NCBI GenBank assembly: GCA_002471825.1
Contig: DKQS01000001.1
Coordinates: 1 to 64,000 of the forward strand
Reading direction: 5' to 3'
Source of the DNA: Flavobacteriaceae bacterium UBA7302
Lineage (GTDB): Bacteria; Bacteroidota; Bacteroidia; Flavobacteriales; Flavobacteriaceae
Length of the DNA stretch: 64,000 bases
Part shown: in pieces, positions 16,071 to 25,098 of the stretch
Numbering within the stretch: position 1 is the first letter of the stretch
Layout: each line of letters opens with the position of its first letter
The notes under the pieces: generated by a model
What the model was told of the DNA's origin: nothing
The model's database searches: none
Seen by the model: the letters and a program-made list of their open reading frames with translations, nothing else
Position numbers and translations under genes: made by a program

Positions 16071-16391
16071 ATGGTAAAAAAACTACTATTTTTTGTTTTC
16101 TTATTCGTTGCCGCAGTGAGTTTTGCTCAACAAAATTCATTGAAAAATTTGTCGGCTTCACCCAATCCTTTCAAAAATCAGACAAACATTTCTTTTTACA
16201 ACAATGATGCTGGGAAAGTGATCCTTAGTGTTCAAAATGTTTTGGGAAAGATTGTTTATCGAGAAACTTTTTCAGCGAAACATGGCAAAAACACCATTAC
16301 TTTTTACAAAAACAACCTTAACAAAGGCGTTTATCTTTACAGCATTCAAAAGCAATCCGGAATCTTAACCAAAAGATTTGTGATTCAATGA
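16071..16391 (+). CDS. Mini T9SS protein: signal peptide plus sorting domain only
   Basis: A protein of 106 residues. Residues 1-19 are a signal peptide ending AVSFAQ. From residue 29 the rest is a T9SS type A sorting domain: SPNPFKNQTNISFY, then VQNVLGKIVYRE, then GVYLYSIQKQSG, and a final strand ending KRFVIQ. There is no cargo between the two signals. The stop overlaps the rnz start by four bases (ATGA), so it is inside a housekeeping operon. It could be a remnant of a larger protein or a functional small secreted peptide. Confidence 0.82.
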   Translation: MVKKLLFFVFLFVAAVSFAQQNSLKNLSASPNPFKNQTNISFYNNDAGKVILSVQNVLGKIVYRETFSAKHGKNTITFYKNNLNKGVYLYSIQKQSGILTKRFVIQ

Positions 16392-17311
16392 GTTTACGCT
16401 TAACCATCCTTGGTTGTCATTCTGCTACTCCTCGCATCAATGCTTATCCCACTTCGCAATATTTAGAAATCAACAACCGGCATTTTTTAATTGATTGTGG
16501 GGAAGGAACCCAACGTCAGATGCGCAAATACAAGGTTGGCTTCTCAAAAATCAGCCATATTTTTATCTCTCATTTGCACGGAGATCATTTCTATGGATTG
16601 GTGGGCCTACTTTCCACCTATGGCATTTTAAATCGCGAGAAAGAAATCCACATCTTTGGCCCCAAAGGAATCGAAGAGATTACCCGACTAAATTTAAAGG
16701 TGTCTCATTCGCATTCGAAGTTCCCGATTGTTTTTCACGAACTGTCCTCCAAAGAAAGCGAACTCATTTTTGAAGACGACAAGGTGGTAGTGCATAGCAT
16801 TCCACTGGACCACCGCGTATACACCAACGGATATTTATTTATCGAAAAAGAAAAGCTTCGCAACTTAAATATTGAAGAAATTCGGAAGTATCCTGAGATT
16901 GAAAAGTGTGATTATCAAAATTTAAAACTTGGGGCAGATTATACATTGCAATCCGGAGCGATAATTCCAAATGCGGCGCTGACCAAGGATCCGGTGAAAC
17001 CAATTTCATATGCTTATTGCAGTGATACTCGGTACCTACCTCATTTAAGTGAACTCCTACAAAATGTAGATTTACTTTATCATGAATCTACTTTTTTAAG
17101 TGACAAAGAAGATTTGGCGCAGAAAACAAAACATTCTACTGCAGCACAAGCAGCAAAACTGGCCAGGGCAAGCAATGTGCAACAATTAATAATAGGACAT
17201 TATTCGAGCAGATATAAAGATATAGAGCTTTTTAAGAAAGAAGCAGAAACAACATTCAACAATGTAGCACTGGCCGAACCGGGAAAAGTGTTCGAAATAA
17301 ACAATGGATAA
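16388..17311 (+). CDS. rnz: Ribonuclease Z
   Basis: MBL-fold endonuclease that removes the 3' trailer of tRNA precursors. The 307 residues fit the bacterial short form (RNase ZS). The zinc motif is ISHLHGDHFYGL near residue 60, with GEGTQRQ near 39, SDTRYLPHL near 215 (Asp ligand) and the HSTAAQAA block (His ligand) near 250. It overlaps the preceding mini T9SS gene by four bases and abuts the next gene with no gap. This suggests translational coupling across the three. Confidence 0.95.
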   Translation: MSLRLTILGCHSATPRINAYPTSQYLEINNRHFLIDCGEGTQRQMRKYKVGFSKISHIFISHLHGDHFYGLVGLLSTYGILNREKEIHIFGPKGIEEITRLNLKVSHSHSKFPIVFHELSSKESELIFEDDKVVVHSIPLDHRVYTNGYLFIEKEKLRNLNIEEIRKYPEIEKCDYQNLKLGADYTLQSGAIIPNAALTKDPVKPISYAYCSDTRYLPHLSELLQNVDLLYHESTFLSDKEDLAQKTKHSTAAQAAKLARASNVQQLIIGHYSSRYKDIELFKKEAETTFNNVALAEPGKVFEINNG

Positions 17312-18082
17312 ATGAAGAGGATAAACATCAACAAGGAATACCATCAAATTTTTGAAACCTACCCAGACATCGAAATTGATGAACACATTTCGAAGATTAT
17401 TGAACTGGATCACTTTCTCCCTTACAATTCCACGTTCTATTGCATCACCAACACGGTGCATCAATCTTTTGAGTATGTAAGCAAGAACTTTAAAGCATGT
17501 ACAGGATTGGACGCAGAGGCCATGTTATCTGGCGGAATGGCCTACTACTGGAGTCTTTTTCATCCAGAGGATATTCAACTATGGATCAATAGTTTGAAGG
17601 AACTCATGCAGTTTACCATGACCGAACTCACCGATGAACAGCGCAAAAGAATGAGTTATACATGGAATTACCGCATCAAAGACGGGCGAGGCGACTATGT
17701 GAATATTGTTCAGAATACCACTCCCCTGCAGTTTGATGAAGACAACAAACCCATCATTGGTTTGGCGCATTATACGGTCTTAAGCGGACATATTCAATTG
17801 AATATCTGTGCCAGCGCCAAAATATTGAACCAACATAACGAATACGAAACTTTATACTTTAAAAATATGTCGAGTACCAATCTGCTTGACGTTATCAGTA
17901 ATCGAGAAAGAGACGTGGTTCGTTTGTTAATTCAACAGAAAACTAGCGAGGAGATCGCTGATTTACTCAATATCAGTAGACATACGGTTGATACCCATAG
18001 AAGAAACATTCTTAAAAAACTCAACCTGAATTCGACCCTTGAGATTACCTCTTACTTCCAAGATAATCCGTATTTATTATAA
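17312..18082 (+). CDS. LuxR-type transcriptional regulator with PAS-like domain
   Basis: DNA-binding regulator of 256 residues. The N-terminal part (about 35-165) has the layout of a PAS sensory domain, including a FHPEDIQLW segment and a PAC-like end (NYRIKDGRGDYVNIVQNTTP). The C-terminal 65 residues are a LuxR/GerE helix-turn-helix: SNRERDVVRLL, TSEEIADLLNISRHTVDTHR and the following NILKKLNL helix. The ligand is not visible. The ATG directly follows the rnz stop. A large hairpin terminator candidate lies downstream. Confidence 0.88.
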   Translation: MKRININKEYHQIFETYPDIEIDEHISKIIELDHFLPYNSTFYCITNTVHQSFEYVSKNFKACTGLDAEAMLSGGMAYYWSLFHPEDIQLWINSLKELMQFTMTELTDEQRKRMSYTWNYRIKDGRGDYVNIVQNTTPLQFDEDNKPIIGLAHYTVLSGHIQLNICASAKILNQHNEYETLYFKNMSSTNLLDVISNRERDVVRLLIQQKTSEEIADLLNISRHTVDTHRRNILKKLNLNSTLEITSYFQDNPYLL

Positions 18083-18084
18083 AA

Positions 18085-18103
18085 AATACTCATATTGAGT
18101 ATT
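18085..18103. repeat. Perfect palindrome after the LuxR-type gene
   Basis: AATACTCA-TAT-TGAGTATT, 8-bp perfect arms, starting three bases after the stop codon. The T-run is weak, so it could be a 3' RNA stabiliser or a protein-binding site rather than a terminator. Confidence 0.45.
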
Positions 18104-18139
18104 GTTTCAGAGACAATTAGGAATTATTTTTACAATTCT

Positions 18140-18207
18140 AAAGACCGGGTTGAACTTTTAATTGTTTGAAAAAGAAAAAAAAGCATTCCATCAATCTGGT
18201 CTTTTTC
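18140..18207 (+). terminator. Long-loop hairpin terminator candidate
   Basis: AAAGACCGGGTTGA (18140-18153) pairs with TCAATCTGGTCTTT (18191-18204) over 14 positions with two G-U wobbles, and a T-rich tail follows. The 37-base loop is unusually long for an intrinsic terminator. Confidence 0.5.
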
Positions 18208-18209
18208 TA

Positions 18210-18572
18210 TTAATACTGATTGATGCTTAACAACACGAGCGTGCAGGCATTTTCAAAATCGATTCCATTTTCTTCAAGAAGTTCAGCCAACTCAGGGTTT
18301 TCTGTTCCAGGGTTAAAAATCACTCTCTTTGGATTTAGATTGACAATATAATCGTAGTAATTTCTTTGGATTTTTGGATTAACATACAAGGTAATCGTAT
18401 GAATGTCTTCAAAAATCACTCCCTCCTCTTCAATAGGGATACCGCCTACTTCACCTTTCTTGACACCAATAGCCTTTACCTGGATATTATTGGCTAATAG
18501 TTTGTGTATAGCCTTGAAAGAGTAACGATTAGGGTTGGTAGAAGCACCGATTACCAAAGTCTTTTTGTCCAT
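18210..18572 (-). CDS. CoA-binding domain protein (YccU-like)
   Basis: Small Rossmann-fold protein of 120 residues in the CoA-binding family. The nucleotide loop VIGASTNPNRYSFKAI is at residues 7-22. Further strands VKAIGVKKGEVGG and KRVIFNPGTENPEL match the family, the latter carrying the usual NPG(T/A)xN signature. Function in this family is unclear; it is thought to bind CoA or a nucleotide. It is monocistronic and divergent from the first receptor gene, with a TATCTTTG box 45 bases upstream. Confidence 0.9.
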   Translation of the reverse strand: MDKKTLVIGASTNPNRYSFKAIHKLLANNIQVKAIGVKKGEVGGIPIEEEGVIFEDIHTITLYVNPKIQRNYYDYIVNLNPKRVIFNPGTENPELAELLEENGIDFENACTLVLLSINQY

Positions 18573-18616
18573 CTCGAAATTGTTAAGGTCTCGTTAAAGA
18601 AGGTTAAAGTCAGTAA

Positions 18617-18624
18617 CAAAGATA
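18617..18624 (-). promoter_or_regulatory. -7 box for the CoA-binding gene
   Basis: Minus-strand TATCTTTG, an exact TAnnTTTG match, 45 bases upstream of the ATG at 18572. Confidence 0.45.
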
Positions 18625-18673
18625 CGACAGTTGCCGTCTATCCATTATCAATCACACAAAAGAAATCAACCAA

Positions 18674-21190
18674 ATGAAAAGACTATTCATTGTCACATTC
18701 CTATTTTCTGCATTAACCTCTTTCGGACAACTTTCTAAGACAGATCTACCGAAACCTGGTGTCGTATCCGGAACAATAGTAGACAAAACAACCAAAGAAT
18801 CACTTCCATATGTAAATATTGCCATTAAAGATTTTGCCAACAAAATCATCACAGGCGGAATTACCAAAGAAGACGGAACTTTTATCATTAAAAAAATACC
18901 TAAGGGAAAAAGTTACATTGAGATTCAGTACATGGGATACGAAGCCCACAAGCAGACCATTGAAATCAATTCCAAAAAGAAAAAATTGAACCTCGGAACT
19001 ATAGAACTGTCCGAAACCAGTGCTCAATTAGACGAAGTAGTAGTTCGGTCAGAAATCTCAACCGTGGTTCAAAAAGTAGACCGAAAGGTGATCAATGTGG
19101 GAAAAGACTTGACCGCCGCAGGTACTACGGCCTCAGAATTATTGAACAACGTACAATCGGTTAGTGTTGACAGTCAATCTGGTGCCATCAGCCTTCGAGG
19201 GAATTCCAATGTCCGCATCTTGGTAGATGGAAGACCCACCAATATTCCAGCCGCCCAATTGCTGCGTCAAATACCTTCTACATCCATTAAAAGTGTAGAA
19301 TTAATTACCAATCCCTCAGCAAAATACAATCCGGACGGAATGAGTGGAATTATCAATATCATCCTAAACAAAAACGCCAATATTGGGTTTAATGGATCTA
19401 TTGACACAGGGGTTACAGCCGGACATTATGTGCGATACAATGCTTCTGCTAATGTGAATTACAAAACTGGAAAAGTAAATTTCTTTGCCAATTATGGTCA
19501 CAATAGTGGTGACAACTACAACTTCGGATTTGTAGAACGACCTGGAGTGAACTTGCAAGATTTCATTTTTGTCAACAACAACAATTCCAACCTATTGAAG
19601 TTTGGAGCGGATGTTTACATCAATGACAAAAACACCTTATCATTCTACACCACCCAGAACTGGTTTGACGGATTAGCTTCAGGTAGAGCCTTAATTTCTG
19701 ACAATAGCGGTAACACCTTAATCAATGCCCCAAATACCCAAAATAGTTCGTTCCCAACAGGAACTTACAATGTGAATTATAAGGTAGACTTTGATAAAAA
19801 AGGTCACAATTTAGAATTTGAAGCAACCTATGCCAATACCGATGGTAGCAATTTCTTAGACAATTTAAACAGTTTGCAAAGTCCCTCTGACTTCGACTAC
19901 AGAACATTGAATTACTACAACAACATCATTAATGACAGAAGTAATACCCAAATTAATTTGGATTACACCAATCCTATTACTGAGAAATCAAAAATCGAAT
20001 TAGGATTCGAATACCGCACGGATGAAACGGATAATACCAATTTGACGAATCAAGAAATTTTGACTTTTCAGCGCGATGCGAATGGTAACTTAATTCTTGA
20101 CCCTAACAACAATCCGATTCCCGATGGCGGCACTGAAATGCTAGGAAGTTCAGATTTCAACTTCGATCGTGGAATATATTCGGCCTATGCCAATTACGGC
20201 GCTTCGTTTAAGAAAGTAACCATGCAGCTTGGCGCAAGATTTGAAAGTTTTCAAGTAGACGGAACCTTTAGAAGATATACCGACGAAACCACAAATACAT
20301 TAATAGATACACAAGTGGTGAACCAGGATCTATTCAATGTGTATCCATCAGCCTTCTTTACGTATTCTCCATCGGACAAAAACCAATGGCAGGTGAGCTA
20401 TAGCCGTAGAATTGATAGACCTGGAATTCAACAAGTAAATCCGATTCGTGAATGGAGTACTCCTTTGGTGATCTCTGTCGGGAACGCCAATTTAAGACCT
20501 CAATTCACCAATAGTTACGAATTGAATTATACCAGACAAATCAAGGGTGGTAACATTACGGTAGGAACCTTCTATAGACGAATTAATGATGTTATTTCTA
20601 GAATTACCAACGTAGACCCGGCGAACCCAAGTGTTGGACAGATTTTAACCTTTACCAACTTCAGTGAAACGGATGCCTATGGAGTGGAGCTATCGGCAAA
20701 CTTTAAATTGAACAAATGGTGGCGTGTAAATTCTAGTATGGATTACTATTCTCAAGAACAATTAGGAAACATTACCAATACTGGCGGTACACCTACGCAA
20801 TTGACGGTACAAAACAATGTATTCAATGCTCGAGTAAGCAACAGTATCAGAGCTTCCAAGAATCTAAGATTGCAATTATTCGGAATGTATCGTGGAGCGC
20901 AAAGAGACATTCAGTGGGATGTAGATCCGATGTGGATGGTAAACCTAGGTGCAAGCTGGACGGTATTAAAAGGGAAAGGAACGATTAACTTTAGAGTGAA
21001 TGATATTTTCAGAGGCATGAACTTCACCTTTAATTCGGCCAATCCTTTTGTTCAAAACGGACGATTCCAATGGGAAAGTCATACCACTTTCTTAGGATTT
21101 AACTACCGATTTGGAGGAGGAATAAACAAGGCGAAATCCAGAAGAAGAAGAGACAACCGAGAAAAACAAGGCGGAGGAGGATTCTTCTAG
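18674..21190 (+). CDS. Outer-membrane beta-barrel receptor (TonB-dependent type)
   Basis: Outer-membrane protein of 838 residues. Signal peptide 1-18 (ending TSFGQ) is followed by a carboxypeptidase-like beta-sandwich (about 33-118, SGTIVDKTTKESLPYVNI and ELSETSAQLDEV). A plug-like domain (about 120-235) contains ISLRGNSNVRILVDGRP and the SVELITNPSAKYNPDG motif. The remainder is a barrel of the OMP_b-brl_3 type ending in aromatic residues. A very basic, glycine-rich tail (SRRRRDNREKQGGGGFF) is unusual. The substrate is not identifiable; no SusD partner is adjacent. A terminator follows. Confidence 0.9.
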   Translation: MKRLFIVTFLFSALTSFGQLSKTDLPKPGVVSGTIVDKTTKESLPYVNIAIKDFANKIITGGITKEDGTFIIKKIPKGKSYIEIQYMGYEAHKQTIEINSKKKKLNLGTIELSETSAQLDEVVVRSEISTVVQKVDRKVINVGKDLTAAGTTASELLNNVQSVSVDSQSGAISLRGNSNVRILVDGRPTNIPAAQLLRQIPSTSIKSVELITNPSAKYNPDGMSGIINIILNKNANIGFNGSIDTGVTAGHYVRYNASANVNYKTGKVNFFANYGHNSGDNYNFGFVERPGVNLQDFIFVNNNNSNLLKFGADVYINDKNTLSFYTTQNWFDGLASGRALISDNSGNTLINAPNTQNSSFPTGTYNVNYKVDFDKKGHNLEFEATYANTDGSNFLDNLNSLQSPSDFDYRTLNYYNNIINDRSNTQINLDYTNPITEKSKIELGFEYRTDETDNTNLTNQEILTFQRDANGNLILDPNNNPIPDGGTEMLGSSDFNFDRGIYSAYANYGASFKKVTMQLGARFESFQVDGTFRRYTDETTNTLIDTQVVNQDLFNVYPSAFFTYSPSDKNQWQVSYSRRIDRPGIQQVNPIREWSTPLVISVGNANLRPQFTNSYELNYTRQIKGGNITVGTFYRRINDVISRITNVDPANPSVGQILTFTNFSETDAYGVELSANFKLNKWWRVNSSMDYYSQEQLGNITNTGGTPTQLTVQNNVFNARVSNSIRASKNLRLQLFGMYRGAQRDIQWDVDPMWMVNLGASWTVLKGKGTINFRVNDIFRGMNFTFNSANPFVQNGRFQWESHTTFLGFNYRFGGGINKAKSRRRRDNREKQGGGGFF

Positions 21191-21215
21191 GCCATCTATT
21201 ATATATTTCAATTAG

Positions 21216-21250
21216 AACCTTGAGTCGTTTGGTCGACTTGAGGTTTTTTC
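21216..21250 (+). terminator. Terminator after the first receptor gene
   Basis: AACCTTGAGTCG (21216-21227) pairs with CGACTTGAGGTT (21234-21245) over 12 positions with two G-U pairs, followed by TTTTC. Confidence 0.78.
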
Positions 21251-21284
21251 TTTTACCTTAGAGCCAATCTTTAGAAGGAAGACA

Positions 21285-22469
21285 TTGAAAAAATCGTCTG
21301 TTATTTTACCGATCATAGTACTGGCTCAATTTTGCTGTACCTCCTTATGGTTCGCAGGAAATGGTGTCATGAGCGATTTGGTGAAAACCTTCGGTTTGGA
21401 TTCGGGGGCCACAGGTTATTTGACCTCTGCCGTTCAATTGGGCTTTATTTTTGGAACCTTGGTATTCGCGCTATTGACCATTGCCGATCGATTTTCGCCT
21501 TCTAAAGTCTTTTTTACTTGCGCAATTCTTGGTGCACTGAGTAACTTGTGCATCACTTGGGATGGAAATGTATATGACAGCATCCTTGTCTTTCGTTTTT
21601 CAACAGGATTCTTTTTAGCGGGAATCTACCCCGTGGGAATGAAAATAGCCGCTGATTATTTCGAAAAAGGATTGGGTAAAGCCCTAGGGTTTTTAGTTGG
21701 AGCTTTGGTATTGGGCACGGCCTTCCCACATTTTTTAAAGGATTCCCTAAATCACATTTCTTGGAAATCGGTGTTGTATGCAACTTCCCTAATTGCCTTA
21801 TTGGGTGGTATTGCCATGTTACTATTTGTGCCAGACGGACCCTTTCGAAAACCTAGTCAAAAGCTGGATGTAAAGGCCTTTTTAAAAGTATTTGAGGTAA
21901 AGAATTTTAGAGCTGCGGCTTTTGGTTATTTCGGACATATGTGGGAATTGTATGCTTTTTGGGCTTTTACACCCGTAATCATCGAATATTACAAAAGCTA
22001 TCATAACATCAACTCTTTGAACACCTCATTGCTCTCCTTTATCATTATTGGCTTGGGTGGATTGGCCTGCGTTTTAGGCGGATTTTTAGCCTCTCGCTAC
22101 TCTACGAAAAAAGTGGCATTCTCTGCCCTATCACTCTCTTGTTTGTGCTGTTTGCTATCTCCCTTTTTCTTAACAAATCCCAATGAGGTACTATTCATCG
22201 CCTTCTTAATTTTCTGGGGATTGGTAGTCATTGCAGACTCACCCCTCTTTTCTACCCTAGTAGCTCAGAACGCTAATGTAAAAATCAAGGGAACCGCCTT
22301 AACTATTGTCAATTGCATTGGATTTTCTATAACCATCTTCAGCATACAACTACTAAATTACCTGATTGAAGTTTCCACTTCTTCATCCATTTTCATGATT
22401 CTATCCATTGGACCCATCCTTGGTTTAACGGCATTTTATGGGTATAAAAAAAGACCTTACAAAGTGTAA
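21285..22469 (+). CDS. MFS transporter
   Basis: Inner-membrane transporter of 394 residues with about twelve hydrophobic segments. The first segment is SVILPIIVLAQFCCTSLWFA. The conserved MFS loop between segments 2 and 3 appears as ADRFSPSKV. The start is TTG at 21285, preceded by a purine-rich AGAAGGAAG; no ATG fits before the first helix. The substrate cannot be assigned. It lies 35 bases after a terminator, so it probably has its own promoter in that short gap. It converges on the FabH-type gene through a shared hairpin. Confidence 0.85.
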   Translation: MKKSSVILPIIVLAQFCCTSLWFAGNGVMSDLVKTFGLDSGATGYLTSAVQLGFIFGTLVFALLTIADRFSPSKVFFTCAILGALSNLCITWDGNVYDSILVFRFSTGFFLAGIYPVGMKIAADYFEKGLGKALGFLVGALVLGTAFPHFLKDSLNHISWKSVLYATSLIALLGGIAMLLFVPDGPFRKPSQKLDVKAFLKVFEVKNFRAAAFGYFGHMWELYAFWAFTPVIIEYYKSYHNINSLNTSLLSFIIIGLGGLACVLGGFLASRYSTKKVAFSALSLSCLCCLLSPFFLTNPNEVLFIAFLIFWGLVVIADSPLFSTLVAQNANVKIKGTALTIVNCIGFSITIFSIQLLNYLIEVSTSSSIFMILSIGPILGLTAFYGYKKRPYKV

Positions 22470-22477
22470 GGCCTTTC
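22451..22477. terminator. Bidirectional terminator between MFS and FabH-type genes
   Basis: CCTTACA-AAG-TGTAAGG (22455-22471), a perfect 7-bp stem with short A-rich and T-containing flanks. It includes the stop codon of the MFS gene. Confidence 0.6.
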
Positions 22478-22495
22478 CATATATTTTGAAAATGC

Positions 22496-23506
22496 TTACC
22501 AGCGAATCACAACAGATCCCCAGGTAAATCCACTTCCGAAGGCAGCTAAAACTACCAAATCATTATCTTTTATTTTCCCTAACTCCCAGGCTTCTGTTAA
22601 TGCAATAATTACAGATGCAGCGGTCGTGTTTCCGTATTTCATAATGTTGTTATATACATTGTCATCAGACAACTGAAACTTCCGCTGAATGAATTGTGCA
22701 ATTCTCAGGTTTGCTTGATGCGGAATCAACATATCTATATCTTCCTTTTGCAATCCGTTTGCTTGGAGACCTTCTACAATGGCCTCCGAAAAGCGAACAA
22801 CAGCATGCTTGAATACAAACTGACCGTTCATATATGGATAGTAGGAAGTATCATCTGGATTGTTCTCCTCCATGATGGCATCAACCCATCTTCCAGTAGC
22901 AGGACCGTCCAACATCAATTCGCGAGCATATTTTCCTTCAGAATGCAAATGAGAAGATAAAATTCCTTTTCCTTCTTCTTCACATCTTGAAAGCACTGCC
23001 GCACCAGCACCGTCTCCAAAGATCACGGTTACACCTCTTCCTCTGGTTGATTTTTCCAATCCGCCTGAATGATTTTCAGAACCAATAACTAAAATGTTTT
23101 TGTACATCCCAGTTTTGATGAACTGATCTGCCACAGACAAGGCATAAATGAATCCAGAACACTGGTTACGAACATCCAATGCCCCAATGGTAGGCATGTC
23201 TAACATGTCTTGAACACGTACACCACCACCTGGGAAATACATATCCGGACTCAATGTCGCAAAAATTATAAAGTCGATATCATCTTTGGTTAATCCGGCA
23301 CGCTCAATGGCAACCTTTGCTGCCTTCGCACCCATTGATGAAGTTGAATCATCGGAAGTTTTTGGATCAATCCATCTTCTTTCTTTGATTCCCGTTCTTT
23401 CTTGAATCCACTCGTCTGAAGTATCCATGAATTCTTTTAAGTCATCATTGGTCACTACATTCTCTGGAAGATAATATCCTAAACCTGTAATTTTTGAATT
23501 ATACAT
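22496..23506 (-). CDS. 3-oxoacyl-ACP synthase III family protein
   Basis: Thiolase-fold condensing enzyme of 336 residues, FabH type. The catalytic triad is visible: Cys116 in RNQCSGFI, His263 in IPHQANLRI and Asn293 in YGNTTAAS. FabH joins acetyl-CoA (or a branched primer) to malonyl-ACP to begin fatty-acid synthesis. The length and the segment MEENNPDDTSYYPYMNGQ suggest a FabH-like paralogue rather than the plsX-linked housekeeping copy, since no fab or rpmF gene is nearby. It is monocistronic with its own promoter. Primer specificity is unknown. Confidence 0.88.
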   Translation of the reverse strand: MYNSKITGLGYYLPENVVTNDDLKEFMDTSDEWIQERTGIKERRWIDPKTSDDSTSSMGAKAAKVAIERAGLTKDDIDFIIFATLSPDMYFPGGGVRVQDMLDMPTIGALDVRNQCSGFIYALSVADQFIKTGMYKNILVIGSENHSGGLEKSTRGRGVTVIFGDGAGAAVLSRCEEEGKGILSSHLHSEGKYARELMLDGPATGRWVDAIMEENNPDDTSYYPYMNGQFVFKHAVVRFSEAIVEGLQANGLQKEDIDMLIPHQANLRIAQFIQRKFQLSDDNVYNNIMKYGNTTAASVIIALTEAWELGKIKDNDLVVLAAFGSGFTWGSVVIRW

Positions 23507-23549
23507 ATTTTTTGAGTCTAATTTTTAGTGATTTTATATAAAGAGTACA

Positions 23550-23580
23550 CAAAAATAATGATAAATTAACACCTTTACAA
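23550..23580 (-). promoter_or_regulatory. Promoter of the FabH-type gene
   Basis: On the minus strand, TTG (23578-23580) and TATTTTTG (23550-23557) are separated by 20 bases, fitting the Bacteroidota -33/-7 consensus. The start codon is 44 bases downstream. Confidence 0.6.
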
Positions 23581-23615
23581 TATTCGTTAATCATTATCTA
23601 ATCAAATATATAGAA

Positions 23616-25007
23616 ATGAAAAGAAAAGATTTTTTACAACTAAGTACTAAGGCAGCCTTGTTTTTAGGACTTACCTCTTCCATTGCCTGTAAAGATGAAA
23701 TTGATGACGCTGCTTCCAAAACCTTAGCTATGAAAGCTACCGGTTCTGCCTTTGGATTGAAAGCACCCAAAATCGATAAGGTTCGAGTGGGAATCATAGG
23801 TGCCGGGAATAGAGGGCAAACATTGATTCAAATGTTTGACTGGTTGATTAAAAACAATCACGCGAAAGTTGTAGCCATATCAGACCTGAAAAAAGAAAAA
23901 ACAGACAAGCTCAATAAACACCTAAAAAAAACGCACAATTATACGGCCGATGCCTATTTTGGAAATCCTGATGAATGGAAAAAGTTAGCCGATAGAGATG
24001 ATATTGACTTGCTGATTATTTGCACCCCTTGGGAATGGCATACACCAATGGCCTTATACGGAATGGAAAAAGGAAAACATGTAGCCAGCGAAGTTCCTAT
24101 TGCCTTTACGTTGGAGGATTGTTGGAAACTAATTGAAACGGCAGAGCGGACTCAAAAGCACTGTATGATGATGGAGAACTGCTGCTTCAACAACGAGGAA
24201 CTGTGGGTGTTAAACATGGTCAATCAAGGTGTTTTTGGCGATTTAACTCATGCTGAAGGCGCCTACATTCATGACTTACGAAAACACTTACTCGACGACA
24301 CCTATTACGAAGATCAATGGCGCATCAAACATCATTTGAAGAAAGACGGAAACTTTTATACAACTCATGGCCTGGGACCCATTAGTCAGTATATGGATAT
24401 CGGTCGCGGTGATACCTATGATCACATTGTTTCCATGAGTTCTCGTGAAAAAAGCTTGAGCAATGCCGCCAAAAAACATGGCGCCCCTCAATTTGCTAAT
24501 GTTGTTTGTGGCGACATGAATACCAGTTTGATCAAGACCAAATTGGGAAAAACCATCATGATTCAATTTGACGTACATACGGGAAGACCCTATGATCGTT
24601 TAAACACGGTAGTTGGGACCAAAGCAGTACATGAAGGATATCCATCAAAATTATACATCAACAAGGAAGAACTCGAATGGTGGGGACATCGTTGGTTGGA
24701 TGAAAAGAATTACCAGGAGTACCGTGAAAAATACAACCATCCACTTTGGGCGAAACTAAAAGAACAAATTTCTGACAATTCCGTAGGTCATGGCGGAATG
24801 GATTTTGTGATGATCTACCGTCTTATTCGTTGTTTGAACAAGGGTATTCCTTTGGATATCAATGTATATGATAGTGTTTTATGGAGTTCCATTACACCGT
24901 TATCTGAATTGTCCGTAGCTCAAAATAGCAGTTCGGTAAAAGTACCAGATTTCACAGGCGGCACTTGGAAAAATAAAGCAAAATCGGAAATGCTGCGTGA
25001 CGTTTAA
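23616..25007 (+). CDS. Exported Gfo/Idh/MocA oxidoreductase, GH109-like
   Basis: Protein of 463 residues with an N-terminal export signal ending SSIAC, compatible with a lipoprotein. A Rossmann NAD-binding domain follows (VGIIGAGNRGQTLIQMF near 67). The active region contains MMMENCCFNNEELWVLNMV and GHGGMDFVMIYRLIRCL. These are features of the GH109 branch, whose members hydrolyse alpha-N-acetylgalactosamine by an NAD-dependent mechanism. The assignment to GH109 rests on my recognition of these blocks. The enzyme would face the periplasm or cell surface and act on glycans. It is divergent from the FabH-type gene and upstream of htpG. Confidence 0.82.
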   Translation: MKRKDFLQLSTKAALFLGLTSSIACKDEIDDAASKTLAMKATGSAFGLKAPKIDKVRVGIIGAGNRGQTLIQMFDWLIKNNHAKVVAISDLKKEKTDKLNKHLKKTHNYTADAYFGNPDEWKKLADRDDIDLLIICTPWEWHTPMALYGMEKGKHVASEVPIAFTLEDCWKLIETAERTQKHCMMMENCCFNNEELWVLNMVNQGVFGDLTHAEGAYIHDLRKHLLDDTYYEDQWRIKHHLKKDGNFYTTHGLGPISQYMDIGRGDTYDHIVSMSSREKSLSNAAKKHGAPQFANVVCGDMNTSLIKTKLGKTIMIQFDVHTGRPYDRLNTVVGTKAVHEGYPSKLYINKEELEWWGHRWLDEKNYQEYREKYNHPLWAKLKEQISDNSVGHGGMDFVMIYRLIRCLNKGIPLDINVYDSVLWSSITPLSELSVAQNSSSVKVPDFTGGTWKNKAKSEMLRDV

Positions 25008-25016
25008 ACCGAATTC

Positions 25017-25075
25017 TGTCATCTTGTCACAATTTTTCCTTTGGTATTTTTTTTGACCATTTCTGTCCCAGAAAT
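25017..25075 (+). promoter_or_regulatory. Candidate regulatory region of htpG
   Basis: Two TGTCA repeats 8 bases apart (25017-25021, 25025-25029) are followed by a perfect palindrome ATTTCTG-TCC-CAGAAAT at 25059-25075, ending 23 bases before the htpG ATG. No TAnnTTTG box is seen here. The layout suggests heat-shock control by an element other than the housekeeping promoter. This is inference. Confidence 0.35.
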
Positions 25076-25098
25076 AACTATCAAAAATATATATCATT

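Noticed and set aside
18674..21190. First receptor as a SusC of a polysaccharide utilisation locus
   Set aside because: No SusD-like gene or glycan-degrading enzymes are adjacent, and the barrel belongs to the OMP_b-brl_3 type rather than SusC.
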